Of a DNA stretch of 64,000 nucleotides, positions 37,232-45,815 are shown one piece after another. The position numbers were made by a program, and so were the translations under genes. The notes under the pieces were generated by a model. It was not told the DNA's origin. It saw only the letters and a program-made list of their open reading frames with translations, and searched no databases. The stretch is taken from positions 7,477 through 71,476 of the forward strand of contig CAZMZH010000018.1 of the NCBI GenBank assembly GCA_964570665.1, in the 5' to 3' direction. Source of the DNA: JAJDAT01 sp964570665 (GTDB lineage: Bacteria; Nitrospinota; Nitrospinia; Nitrospinales; JAJDAT01). Positions within the stretch are counted from its first letter, which is position 1. Each line of letters begins with the position of its first letter.

Positions 37232-39037
37232 CTAATAGGTTAGAATAATTCTTGAAGTTACGGCATACAACTCTTGGTCTATCAAAAGCTCTTTAAAGCC
37301 TAACTCCGGAATAAAACTTGAAGCGCCTACGTCAATAATTACGTTATTATTAAGCCAAGGTCGCCATTCAACCCCTAAACTCAAGTCATAACCGATTTGA
37401 TCGGAAATTGGACTTTGATTTTGAATCAACTCTAAAGCGGATGTTTCGTCAAATTCCAAATAACTTGCGTTAATGGTCGTTCTAACTTTAGGCGTCAAAT
37501 TCATATCCAGACCTACATTATAAAAATGAATTCCTGGATTAACAAAGTTTGACTGACCTTGAATTTTATTGCTTCTAACGCTTGGGAAAACGCTATTTTG
37601 GTTAACAAGTTGAACTCCAGTTCCCGCTAATGGAATAGCCTGGCTTATCCAATATCCATTTCTACCGCCTACAAAATTTGGATTTGGAAAAATTGCGTCA
37701 AACCCTTCAGCTTCATCATCGGCGGCGTCATCATCGCCTGAACCATAAAGATAAGAAAATCGGTAACGTATCCAATCCTGGTCGATAGAAATTTCCGCTC
37801 CCGCTGCCATGGCTTCTATATCAAGCGGTTGAGCTGATATTGGATTAAAACTATCCTGACCAAAAACATAGTAAAAGAAATGATTTATATTAAGTGGGCC
37901 CCAGTGACCGTCTCCAATAAAACCAAAATAATTTGCTTCTACTTGATGTGGAGTCACCGCTCCAACAGGATCGGGACGAACCAAAAATCTGTTGGTATCA
38001 AATTTTAACGAGGGTCCATCATTGTTCCAAAGGTAATTTATTTCAGCCGTGTACCCTTTAATCAAAAAGTCTTGTTTATATAAGTTAGCGACGACAATTT
38101 GTTGGTCTCTATCGCTGAATGTATTTAACTGGCTATTGGTATCCTTTTCGAACATGTCAAAATAGATAATATTATATTGCCAGAAGTTATTGTCGGCATT
38201 GCCCAGTAGCCGAACCCCTAAGTTAGCGTCTTCAAAAACAATACCTCTAAAATCTGCGTTAAAGATCTGAATGCCAGTTTTTAAAGAGATAAAATCATAA
38301 TATCTACTTGTATCGGCTAAGTGATATTCAAACGACGCTTCTTGGAGCGCTAAATGATTGTCGGCGCGATCGGTCCCATCTCGCGGGTCAACATTTACGA
38401 CTCCTCGCTCTTCGAAATTAACATAGTTAGAGTTGACCTGAGGAACCAAGCGAAGTTCCCAATCTCTGGGCCGAAAGGCGCTTTCGCCTTTGAAAAACTC
38501 AAAAGTAAAACGAAAATCTTGGTTATAAATAAAGTTCCTGGAATCTCCAAAAAACTTTTCTTTAGAAGGTAGGTCGGTGGCGACCCCGCTGGCAGTTGGA
38601 AGGGTTCCAAACCATTGCAGGGTACTAATAGAATCGGCTCTAAAAACAAAAAATTTATCTTGTCCAATAACCGGATAATCGCCTTTTAAAACATTTTGGT
38701 TATAAGGATCGATAATGTTCTTTTTATAAAGAATTCTCCAACGGTCGTCTATAACCTCGGCGCCTTTTATAGGTACAATCGGTTTTTCCGGTTTTTTCTT
38801 TTCTACTTCAACTTTTTTAGATTTTCCTTTTTTCCTACGCGAGCTCCTTTTCCGAGCTTTTCTACCCGCCAACAATTCTCCAGAGCTGGCTTTATCATAT
38901 CTCTTAGACTTTTTATTTTTTGAGGTGGACTTGGAGTAACCCGTTTCGCTAGCGATCGATTGCGCATTTCCAAAAATTAATGCCCAGATGAAAACTATCG
39001 CCAGAAACAGGCTCGTCAAACCAATTTTAATTTTCAT
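37232..39037 (-). CDS. outer-membrane beta-barrel (porin-like) of the cytochrome cluster
   Basis: 601 residues. Signal peptide (about 1-30), then a Lys/Arg-rich segment (35-95). From about 110 the pattern is of alternating amphipathic strands and aromatic residues, ending in SRIILTY with a terminal aromatic, as in outer-membrane barrels. No CxxCH. Similar barrels pair with multihaem cytochromes to carry electrons across the outer membrane (Mtr/PCC-type systems). The identity to any named porin family (for example alginate-export type) is not established. Lies between the HbpS-like and ten-haem genes. Confidence 0.75.
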   Translation of the reverse strand: MKIKIGLTSLFLAIVFIWALIFGNAQSIASETGYSKSTSKNKKSKRYDKASSGELLAGRKARKRSSRRKKGKSKKVEVEKKKPEKPIVPIKGAEVIDDRWRILYKKNIIDPYNQNVLKGDYPVIGQDKFFVFRADSISTLQWFGTLPTASGVATDLPSKEKFFGDSRNFIYNQDFRFTFEFFKGESAFRPRDWELRLVPQVNSNYVNFEERGVVNVDPRDGTDRADNHLALQEASFEYHLADTSRYYDFISLKTGIQIFNADFRGIVFEDANLGVRLLGNADNNFWQYNIIYFDMFEKDTNSQLNTFSDRDQQIVVANLYKQDFLIKGYTAEINYLWNNDGPSLKFDTNRFLVRPDPVGAVTPHQVEANYFGFIGDGHWGPLNINHFFYYVFGQDSFNPISAQPLDIEAMAAGAEISIDQDWIRYRFSYLYGSGDDDAADDEAEGFDAIFPNPNFVGGRNGYWISQAIPLAGTGVQLVNQNSVFPSVRSNKIQGQSNFVNPGIHFYNVGLDMNLTPKVRTTINASYLEFDETSALELIQNQSPISDQIGYDLSLGVEWRPWLNNNVIIDVGASSFIPELGFKELLIDQELYAVTSRIILTY

Positions 39038-39069
39038 TATTGAAGCCCAAACACCTTAAAGTTAAAAAA

Positions 39070-40560
39070 CTACCGCGTAGGATTCCTTGGGAATTTAAAG
39101 AAAGGCATTCTTACCCCTTGAATCTCAAATTGATCGGATCGAATTTCAGTAGGAGCCGCAAAACCCACAGCAGCGCCATCCGTTACAAAATCGTCTTGTT
39201 CAACACCGTCGCCACTTACACCCAATCCACCTACTAACACTCCATCCTTATACAAAGGCGAAGATCCTGGAAAAAACACGATACCACTTTGGTTAGCGTT
39301 TGTAGCTTGACGACCTTGAGAACATGGATTATTTGAATCGTTTAAAAACACGTCTCTATAAGGTCCGGGACCCGTAAAATCCAATCCAGAAGGAAAAAAT
39401 CTTTGAGCTCCAAAACTAATCGTTCGGTTTGAAATCGCAGTTCCATCTGGAAAACCAACTTGATCGGCCGCATCGACATTTGAACCGCTGAAATAAACAA
39501 CGTTCCTAGATTTACTCAATGCAACATCCACACTAAAAACCGTAGCGTCGCGCATACGAAACAATCCTAGAATGGTTCCATCAACATCCGAAACGGAAAA
39601 CACCATTTTAGCGCGTTCGGTAAATGGCAGTCTAATAGCCGCTCGGGTTTGATTTGCAGTCGCTACGCCGTTTTCAACAATAGACTGAACCTCCGCTGCG
39701 GTTAAAAGAGAACCTGCGGTAGGACCCACCAGCCAATCAAAAGGGACAATGCTTACTGAACTATCGCTGGGTCCCTGGGCATAAGCGCCATTTGCCGTAC
39801 CGGCGGAAAAACCATCTGGTCTTTGTTGAGTCTCTATTGTTGGCAACTTAACGCCGTCGACAAAAATACCGCCTCCCGCGCTAAACGTGGGAAGAAACCC
39901 GATTGAGCCTGAAAACGCGGCAAATTCTGCGGCATCGTAACCATCTCCTAATTTACGAAGCCCTCCTTGAGGATCGTCAGCCAAAGCGGGACCTACGCCA
40001 AAAACGCCTACACCGCCAACCATCTCTCCGTTTTTATAAAGAGGAACGCCCCCTGAAATGGTCAATACGCCTAAACCACAACCAGAAGTGTCAGAGCTAT
40101 TACATGTAGCTCCAGCGCTAGAAGTGGCTCTAGGTATGGTTTTTCCGGAATTAAATGTTACGTTAAAACTACAACCTCTATTTGTATTTTCAATTCCAAA
40201 TAAAGCTCCAGCATCCGTAAACGCAATACCTGGAGGGAAATGCTCTCCGCTAATAAACCTGATGGTTCTAGAAGTTAAATTCGCTTGATTATGCGCAAAA
40301 AAAGCCGCTGTTCTAGCTAATGATATGGCCGCTTGATCGTCATTTGCGGAACCATTCTGTTTTCTATATACGGCTAGAATATTTCCAGCTCGATCAGCCA
40401 CAGCAATGACCATTGTATCGACATCTAGCGATGCTGCGGCTTGCGTAACGATAGTATCAACTTCGGTAGAAGTTAATTGAGCATGGGCCTTACTGAAGAA
40501 CCCAAGCGTCAGAAATATCGCTAAAAACAAGAAACCACTTCTAAAGTTTATTTTTCGCAT
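39070..40560 (-). CDS. exported tandem GlcG/HbpS-like protein
   Basis: 496 residues. The signal peptide ends at AHAQ (about 28). Two related domains (about 30-265 and 285-490) each show the GlcG/HbpS (DUF336) pattern: an opening helix in the T..EV..IV style, VADRAGNILAVYR or VSDVDGTILGLFR, and a G.PLYK.G..VGG.GV loop. HbpS members bind haem and respond to redox stress; whether these do is unproven. 32 bp downstream of the c554-type cytochrome gene, so part of the same transcript. Confidence 0.8.
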   Translation of the reverse strand: MRKINFRSGFLFLAIFLTLGFFSKAHAQLTSTEVDTIVTQAAASLDVDTMVIAVADRAGNILAVYRKQNGSANDDQAAISLARTAAFFAHNQANLTSRTIRFISGEHFPPGIAFTDAGALFGIENTNRGCSFNVTFNSGKTIPRATSSAGATCNSSDTSGCGLGVLTISGGVPLYKNGEMVGGVGVFGVGPALADDPQGGLRKLGDGYDAAEFAAFSGSIGFLPTFSAGGGIFVDGVKLPTIETQQRPDGFSAGTANGAYAQGPSDSSVSIVPFDWLVGPTAGSLLTAAEVQSIVENGVATANQTRAAIRLPFTERAKMVFSVSDVDGTILGLFRMRDATVFSVDVALSKSRNVVYFSGSNVDAADQVGFPDGTAISNRTISFGAQRFFPSGLDFTGPGPYRDVFLNDSNNPCSQGRQATNANQSGIVFFPGSSPLYKDGVLVGGLGVSGDGVEQDDFVTDGAAVGFAAPTEIRSDQFEIQGVRMPFFKFPRNPTR

Positions 40561-40591
40561 CTAAGCAGCCTTTCCAAATATCGGCGAATAA

Positions 40592-41845
40592 TTATTTAAC
40601 AACCGACTTAACTTTAGCCAAGTTTTGACCAAAAGCTTTTCCATCGTATGGAGGAGGATCTTGTGCAGGATCTTCGGCATATAATCCATAATACAACTCA
40701 TCCAAAGCCCCTAAAACTCCCTCATCAGATCCATAAGTGGAGTAGATACCATCAAGAAGCATAAAAGCTTGTTCTGCATCTTTTTTGGTCGGACTCCCTG
40801 TTAAATCAGCGGAACCTGCAACAGCCTTCATGATTTTAGGAGTAGAATCTTTTGAATAACTAGCCCCGATAAGCGTATTAAATAGTTTATCGGCAGCTCC
40901 AGTAAGACCAGCGGCTCCTTTCTTGCCACCGGCCAACCCCTTCATGCCAGCGTCAAGACCACCCGTGCTTCCAAAACCGGCCGCAGCAATCGCTTTTAAG
41001 ATTTTATAATGAGACATGGCCTGGTTATAACTTTCCGTAATATTCTCTTTACCGTCAGAAGCGGCTAATTTCTTAAGAGCTTCTCTTAGAGAAACGGCTT
41101 GACCTGCAGCGCCAATTTTTGCGGAAAACCCTTCGCCTTTATCTGGAGTTTCCACCCAATGAACCGGCATGGTTTTTTGGAAATAGGTCATTTCAAAGTT
41201 TAAATCAGGATGGCCGGCATCTAACATTTTGCTCGAAATCTGATAATGACAAAAAACACAAGTTTCGAGTCTCAATTTCGGGTTTTTCGCATCCCACATT
41301 CCTAGACCAACCGACTCTTTATGTCTTTTAGCTCGCGCTTCATCTAAAGCCTTACCTTCTACGCCTTTAGGCTCGTAAGGTTTAGCGTGCGGCTCTAAAT
41401 ATCCTGAAGAAGGTCCATGACAAGCTTCGCAAGTCACGCCTTCGTTAACGTCAAATTTTGCGCCTTTTAAATCTGGTTTCTTATCCAAGAAAATTGAATG
41501 ACAAACTGCGCATCGTTGGTCTTCCCCAGCTTTTCCTTTTATTCCGAATTTCTTTGCTATTTCCTTAGCTTCTTTCTCGTATAAAACGCTAAAGCCCGCC
41601 GAATGGATTTCTGCTTTAATCCATGTGGTGTATTCATTGGCCCTCGGTTTGGTGGCATGACCGTGGCATTTTTCCTTATTACACGATCCTGCGCCAGCAA
41701 ATTTATTCCCACCCACTTCTAAAGTTGGCGGCATTTTGCGACCCGCCATTGAAATATCTCCAGCCCAAACAGAACTAACTTGTAACAATGAACAAACTAA
41801 ACTGATCAAAACTAATCGAATAAAAAAGCTAAGACTTTTTCTCAT
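40592..41845 (-). CDS. tetrahaem c554-type cytochrome
   Basis: About 417 residues with a signal peptide ending near SSVWAGD. Haem motifs are CNKEKCH (CxxxxCH), CAVCH, CEACH and CVFCH; the spacing and the His-rich GHATKP, HSAGF and HAKPY fit the cytochrome c554/c-prime family. The C-terminal third is Lys/Ala/Gly-rich and helical without haem. ATG 41845 is preferred because a GGGGGAG ribosome site lies just upstream; the upstream TTG at 41878 would add 11 residues. Probable periplasmic electron carrier of the cluster. Confidence 0.88.
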   Translation of the reverse strand: MRKSLSFFIRLVLISLVCSLLQVSSVWAGDISMAGRKMPPTLEVGGNKFAGAGSCNKEKCHGHATKPRANEYTTWIKAEIHSAGFSVLYEKEAKEIAKKFGIKGKAGEDQRCAVCHSIFLDKKPDLKGAKFDVNEGVTCEACHGPSSGYLEPHAKPYEPKGVEGKALDEARAKRHKESVGLGMWDAKNPKLRLETCVFCHYQISSKMLDAGHPDLNFEMTYFQKTMPVHWVETPDKGEGFSAKIGAAGQAVSLREALKKLAASDGKENITESYNQAMSHYKILKAIAAAGFGSTGGLDAGMKGLAGGKKGAAGLTGAADKLFNTLIGASYSKDSTPKIMKAVAGSADLTGSPTKKDAEQAFMLLDGIYSTYGSDEGVLGALDELYYGLYAEDPAQDPPPYDGKAFGQNLAKVKSVVK

Positions 41846-41962
41846 TACGCTCCCCCCAAAGAGAACCATTAAAAACAAGATTAACTAATCATGAATGTAA
41901 ATAAGTTTGTATATTTTGATGGTCGAATTATCACATAAATCAATGTTTTATGCAAATCAGGA

Positions 41963-44962
41963 TCACTTTTTACCAAAAAATGAGAAGTTAGAATTTTCTT
42001 TTCGCGTTCTTAAATAACTATACCCTAACTTGGCTGTATGATCAGGGGCCAGCAACCCTCTCATAAAATTTCTTTCGCCTTGTGGATGATAAATATGACA
42101 TACAACACATCTATCAAGATGAATACCTTGCTTTTCATGGCAAGTTCGACAGGGTTTAATAGAAGGAAGCAGTAAGTCAGAGGTCAGAATGCTTTCTTTT
42201 GCATCACTATGACAATTATTACATTCCATATATTCATGCTTGCGATGACTGAAAAAACCCTTTTGAAAAAATCTTGTAGGAACATTAGTAGGGTTGACTC
42301 TGGGTAATCTTAATTCAGTTTGCGGTTCATCGATTACCTCTACGTCCTCAGTTCCATCAGAATTTTCGGATTTCTTAGCCGCCATAATTTTCGTTTTTAT
42401 CTCCTCTGCCTCGCCATGGCGAAAAGACTTTTTTGAATCCGCGTTCAAATCCCACAACATAGCTAAATTTTCATCCGATGCTGTGAGTAAATAATCGGCT
42501 TTTGTTGCAAATAAGGCTAAACTAACAACATTTTCATGACCGGTAAATTCTTTTACTAACTTCCCGCTGGATACATCCCAAAGCCGAACCACCTTATCGG
42601 ACGAACCCGTCACAACCTTCCGACTATCTCCGCTAAAGGAAATAGAAACAAAACGCTGATCTTTTTTTTCTCCATTTTTCCCTTCTTTGCCATAAACAAT
42701 CAAAGTAGATAAAATCTTACCAGTATTCGCATCCCAAATTTTAGCGGACAAATCCCTTGAAATAGAAGCTAATTTAGAACCGTCTGGACTAAAAACTATA
42801 GAGGTTACTTCTAAACTATGCCCCGAAGATTCTCCCGACGTTTCAGACCCTGCGGAAAGCTTCACCAAACCGTTCTTATCTTCAAGGTCGTATATTCGAA
42901 TAGATCCTTCTGAAAAAGCGGCGGCAATTTTTGAAGGATTAACGGGACTAAATTCAACATCAACGATTTGTTGTTTTCGGGTTCTTAAAATCGTTTTCAA
43001 ATCGCCAGAACCAACACTCCAAATACTCACATTAAAGTTGGAATTTAACGCCACTGCCAGGGAACCATTAGAGTTAAATCTAACCTTTCTGACCGATTCA
43101 TTAAATTCTTGAAGCTTGTGGATTGGTTTTTGAGTATTTACATCCCAAACAATAGTTAATCCATCTTCAGATCCCGTCAAGATTTTATTCTGATCAGGAT
43201 TAAAAACAGCATCGTTAACAGAGCCATTATGACCTTTGAAAACTAAAGTCGACTCAATTATTTCTGGTCCGGCTGGTTCCGGAGGACTTTCTTCCTCAGA
43301 ACCTGAAGTTTCTTCAAGAGGATCTACCGAGGCTTCTGTCACATCTTCTGCCGGAGCGCTTTCATCAGTTTCGACATCAGTCGTCTCCGGTTCCTTTACT
43401 TCAAAACCTCCCCAAACCCTCGCAGTAAAATCTTTTGACGCCGTTACCAATTGATTTCCGTCCGAACTAAAGGAAGCCGAATTTACAATATCTTGATGCC
43501 CTTGAAGAATGGCTTTATCTTGGCCATTTTTCCCATCCCACAATCTGACATCGTGCTCCCAAAGACTAATAGCCGCCAAAGAACCGTCCGCATTGAGACT
43601 ACCAACAGGACGAACGTTTAATTCATGACACTCCACGCAGCCGCCCTGAGCAGAAAAGAAAATTTCGTTTTCACTACCCAGCAGCCCACCACGCTGCGCA
43701 ATTTTATCAATGTTGTTATTAACCCAATCAAACCTAGGCTTTTGAACCGGAGCTGGAGGCGGCCCTTTACTTCGTCTTCCACGCCCTCTTCCACGTCCCC
43801 CTGACGCCTTTGGAGCTTCCATTAAATCGCCAGGCTTTGAGTCGATATACTCGTACAAAAAGTCTTTAGGATCTTTTAAAAATGTTCTGACTAAATTAGT
43901 TTTAACATGAGGAACTTTTAACATATGAGCGGCGCCTCCCATCTTAAGCTTATGGCAACTCACACAATACTTATCAAAAGTTATGGCATCCATATACTCC
44001 CCATTCACATCGGGGATATGGCAATCAGAACATCCCATTAATCGCTTTTTACCGGTTTTTGGATCGTCCATTTCAATAGAACTAAGGTGGTATTTGTGAT
44101 TTAGCTTAAGCTTCGCTCTATCTACTTTTTTTGTTCGGACTAATTCGAAATCCGGATGAGACTGATTAAACCCATTAATCGCGGGATATTCTGAATCGAC
44201 GTTCACCTCTTGAATATTCGCATGGCAATGCAAACAAAGATCCGATTTACTCAATATCAAAGCGTCTTCGCTTATATGCTCTCTGTGACAGTCCCCACAT
44301 TTTTCGTTAAACTGAGAATGCTTGGTTAAAAATTCGACATGATCCCCCATATCATGACACTTTTTACAAGCCTGATCCGCGACCATTTCAAAGTTCTTTT
44401 CATGGCAAGACCTACAATCCGTTTGTAAAAATTTATGAGATCGAGTCATAGGTCCACTTTCCCAAATAGGCTCATTTAAACCCATTATGGGAGCGGCGAG
44501 CAAAAAAATCAGGACAGGAATCACGCTTACTAAAGACCAAATATAAATTGACGGCACTCTTTTGGCTACGGTCAAAAGGTCTAATTGCTTTTTGACATGC
44601 TCTTTTGCGTCAAGTTGCCCCTCAGAAGAACGAACCTCAATTAAAGACCAAACATCAGAGTCGAATTCGACCTTTAAAGATACATCCCCTATTTTAAGAG
44701 TATCTCCAGGCACAAGAGACCCTTTAGAAATCGCCTGATTATTTACAAGCGTTGTTCCTCTTTGCCCTTCCAACTCCTCTAAAAAAAGCTTATCGTCTGC
44801 TATTGAAATTTTGGCATGATTAAAGGAAACCAATCGACTCGCTAAAAGAATATCGCAGGAGCTTCCCCTACCAAGGGTAATCTCTATTCCCTCGAAATTC
44901 TTTTCAGTCCGATCCCTTAGACCTTTGGGTCCAATGGTTTCTAAAATATATTTTATTTTCAT
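41963..44962 (-). CDS. FHA - membrane helix - multihaem - WD40 - multihaem fusion protein
   Basis: 999 residues with an unusual domain order. FHA domain (about 20-105, ITLGRGSSCDILL and NNQAI), one membrane helix (about 138-160), seven CxxCH motifs (about 182-446: CRSCH, CKKCH, CGDCH, CLHCH, CSDCH, CVSCH, CVECH), then a beta-propeller of about eight WD40-type blades (450-860) interrupted by an acidic loop after the second blade, and three C-terminal CxxCH (CNNCH near 913, CRTCH, CVVCH). The FHA would be cytoplasmic and read phospho-Thr; the haems and propeller would lie in the periplasm. Ten haems in total. Role inferred: phospho-regulated electron-transfer hub. Confidence 0.88.
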   Translation of the reverse strand: MKIKYILETIGPKGLRDRTEKNFEGIEITLGRGSSCDILLASRLVSFNHAKISIADDKLFLEELEGQRGTTLVNNQAISKGSLVPGDTLKIGDVSLKVEFDSDVWSLIEVRSSEGQLDAKEHVKKQLDLLTVAKRVPSIYIWSLVSVIPVLIFLLAAPIMGLNEPIWESGPMTRSHKFLQTDCRSCHEKNFEMVADQACKKCHDMGDHVEFLTKHSQFNEKCGDCHREHISEDALILSKSDLCLHCHANIQEVNVDSEYPAINGFNQSHPDFELVRTKKVDRAKLKLNHKYHLSSIEMDDPKTGKKRLMGCSDCHIPDVNGEYMDAITFDKYCVSCHKLKMGGAAHMLKVPHVKTNLVRTFLKDPKDFLYEYIDSKPGDLMEAPKASGGRGRGRGRRSKGPPPAPVQKPRFDWVNNNIDKIAQRGGLLGSENEIFFSAQGGCVECHELNVRPVGSLNADGSLAAISLWEHDVRLWDGKNGQDKAILQGHQDIVNSASFSSDGNQLVTASKDFTARVWGGFEVKEPETTDVETDESAPAEDVTEASVDPLEETSGSEEESPPEPAGPEIIESTLVFKGHNGSVNDAVFNPDQNKILTGSEDGLTIVWDVNTQKPIHKLQEFNESVRKVRFNSNGSLAVALNSNFNVSIWSVGSGDLKTILRTRKQQIVDVEFSPVNPSKIAAAFSEGSIRIYDLEDKNGLVKLSAGSETSGESSGHSLEVTSIVFSPDGSKLASISRDLSAKIWDANTGKILSTLIVYGKEGKNGEKKDQRFVSISFSGDSRKVVTGSSDKVVRLWDVSSGKLVKEFTGHENVVSLALFATKADYLLTASDENLAMLWDLNADSKKSFRHGEAEEIKTKIMAAKKSENSDGTEDVEVIDEPQTELRLPRVNPTNVPTRFFQKGFFSHRKHEYMECNNCHSDAKESILTSDLLLPSIKPCRTCHEKQGIHLDRCVVCHIYHPQGERNFMRGLLAPDHTAKLGYSYLRTRKENSNFSFFGKK

Positions 44963-44984
44963 TCTTATCTACTAGATTGAAAAA

Positions 44985-45800
44985 TCACCAAAAATAAAAA
45001 ACAGAATAAACATGCACAACTAAGGCAAAAACCAATCCTATCGCCAAAGGAATATGAAAATAAAGCCATATTTTCATCAGAAAACTAACTCCAACTTCCT
45101 GCTTTAACGAAAGCATTAATTTTTCTTTATTTCTTACCAAGCCAACAGCTTTAATAGCGGGGTCATGCTCTTCAGTTGGCAATCCAGTTATAAACTGGGT
45201 AATTTTTTCGCCTTCTAAATCCGCTTGGGGACTTGTACACAGGATCTTCAAGAAACTTGGCTTAAATGGAATATCTATTAAATTGATCATATTAATAAAA
45301 CCATCAGATTTTCCTTGCTCTAGATCTTGCAAACTCCTAGTCGCTTCTCTTAGACTTTCTAATATATTCTCTACCGACTGACCGCCTCTATGCGAAATAA
45401 TTTGAGATGGGTATTGAATATAATTATAAGCTCCCCAAACACCGGTGAGAATAGTGGCAACCATCAAATAATAGGCTATGGAATGAACGTTAAACCCAAA
45501 CTGGAACCCACAATGGAGGGGAACAATGACTAAAAGCGACAATCCAAGCCAAACATGAGCAGAAACCCATCCAACCAAAGGAGTCCGACTTCTTGCATAC
45601 GCGCGCTTCCTTCTCGCCAACCACATCAAAATTACTATACCTAAAGTGGCAATTACGCCAAAAGCATAACCAAGCGGAGTATCTCCTCGCCTACCCGCAA
45701 GAGGATCGTCAAAAAAATAGAAAACTATTAAAATAATAATAAAAAATAAGTTAAACCAAAACCAGCGAAACCCCTTATAACTTATAAAATTCTCTTTCAT
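44985..45800 (-). CDS. five-helix membrane protein, candidate di-haem cytochrome b
   Basis: 271 residues with helices at about 11-30, 43-64, 75-100, 106-131 and 242-271. His82 and His96 lie in helix 3, and His249 and His263 in helix 5, each pair 14 apart. This spacing matches the two His pairs that hold the b haems in cytochrome-b type proteins; His106 is an extra candidate. A soluble segment (about 135-240) sits before the last helix. Between the FHA-multihaem and flavoprotein genes, it would pass electrons across the inner membrane. Family not recognised. Confidence 0.75.
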   Translation of the reverse strand: MKENFISYKGFRWFWFNLFFIIILIVFYFFDDPLAGRRGDTPLGYAFGVIATLGIVILMWLARRKRAYARSRTPLVGWVSAHVWLGLSLLVIVPLHCGFQFGFNVHSIAYYLMVATILTGVWGAYNYIQYPSQIISHRGGQSVENILESLREATRSLQDLEQGKSDGFINMINLIDIPFKPSFLKILCTSPQADLEGEKITQFITGLPTEEHDPAIKAVGLVRNKEKLMLSLKQEVGVSFLMKIWLYFHIPLAIGLVFALVVHVYSVFYFW

Positions 45801-45815
45801 TTTTTAAACCCAGCT

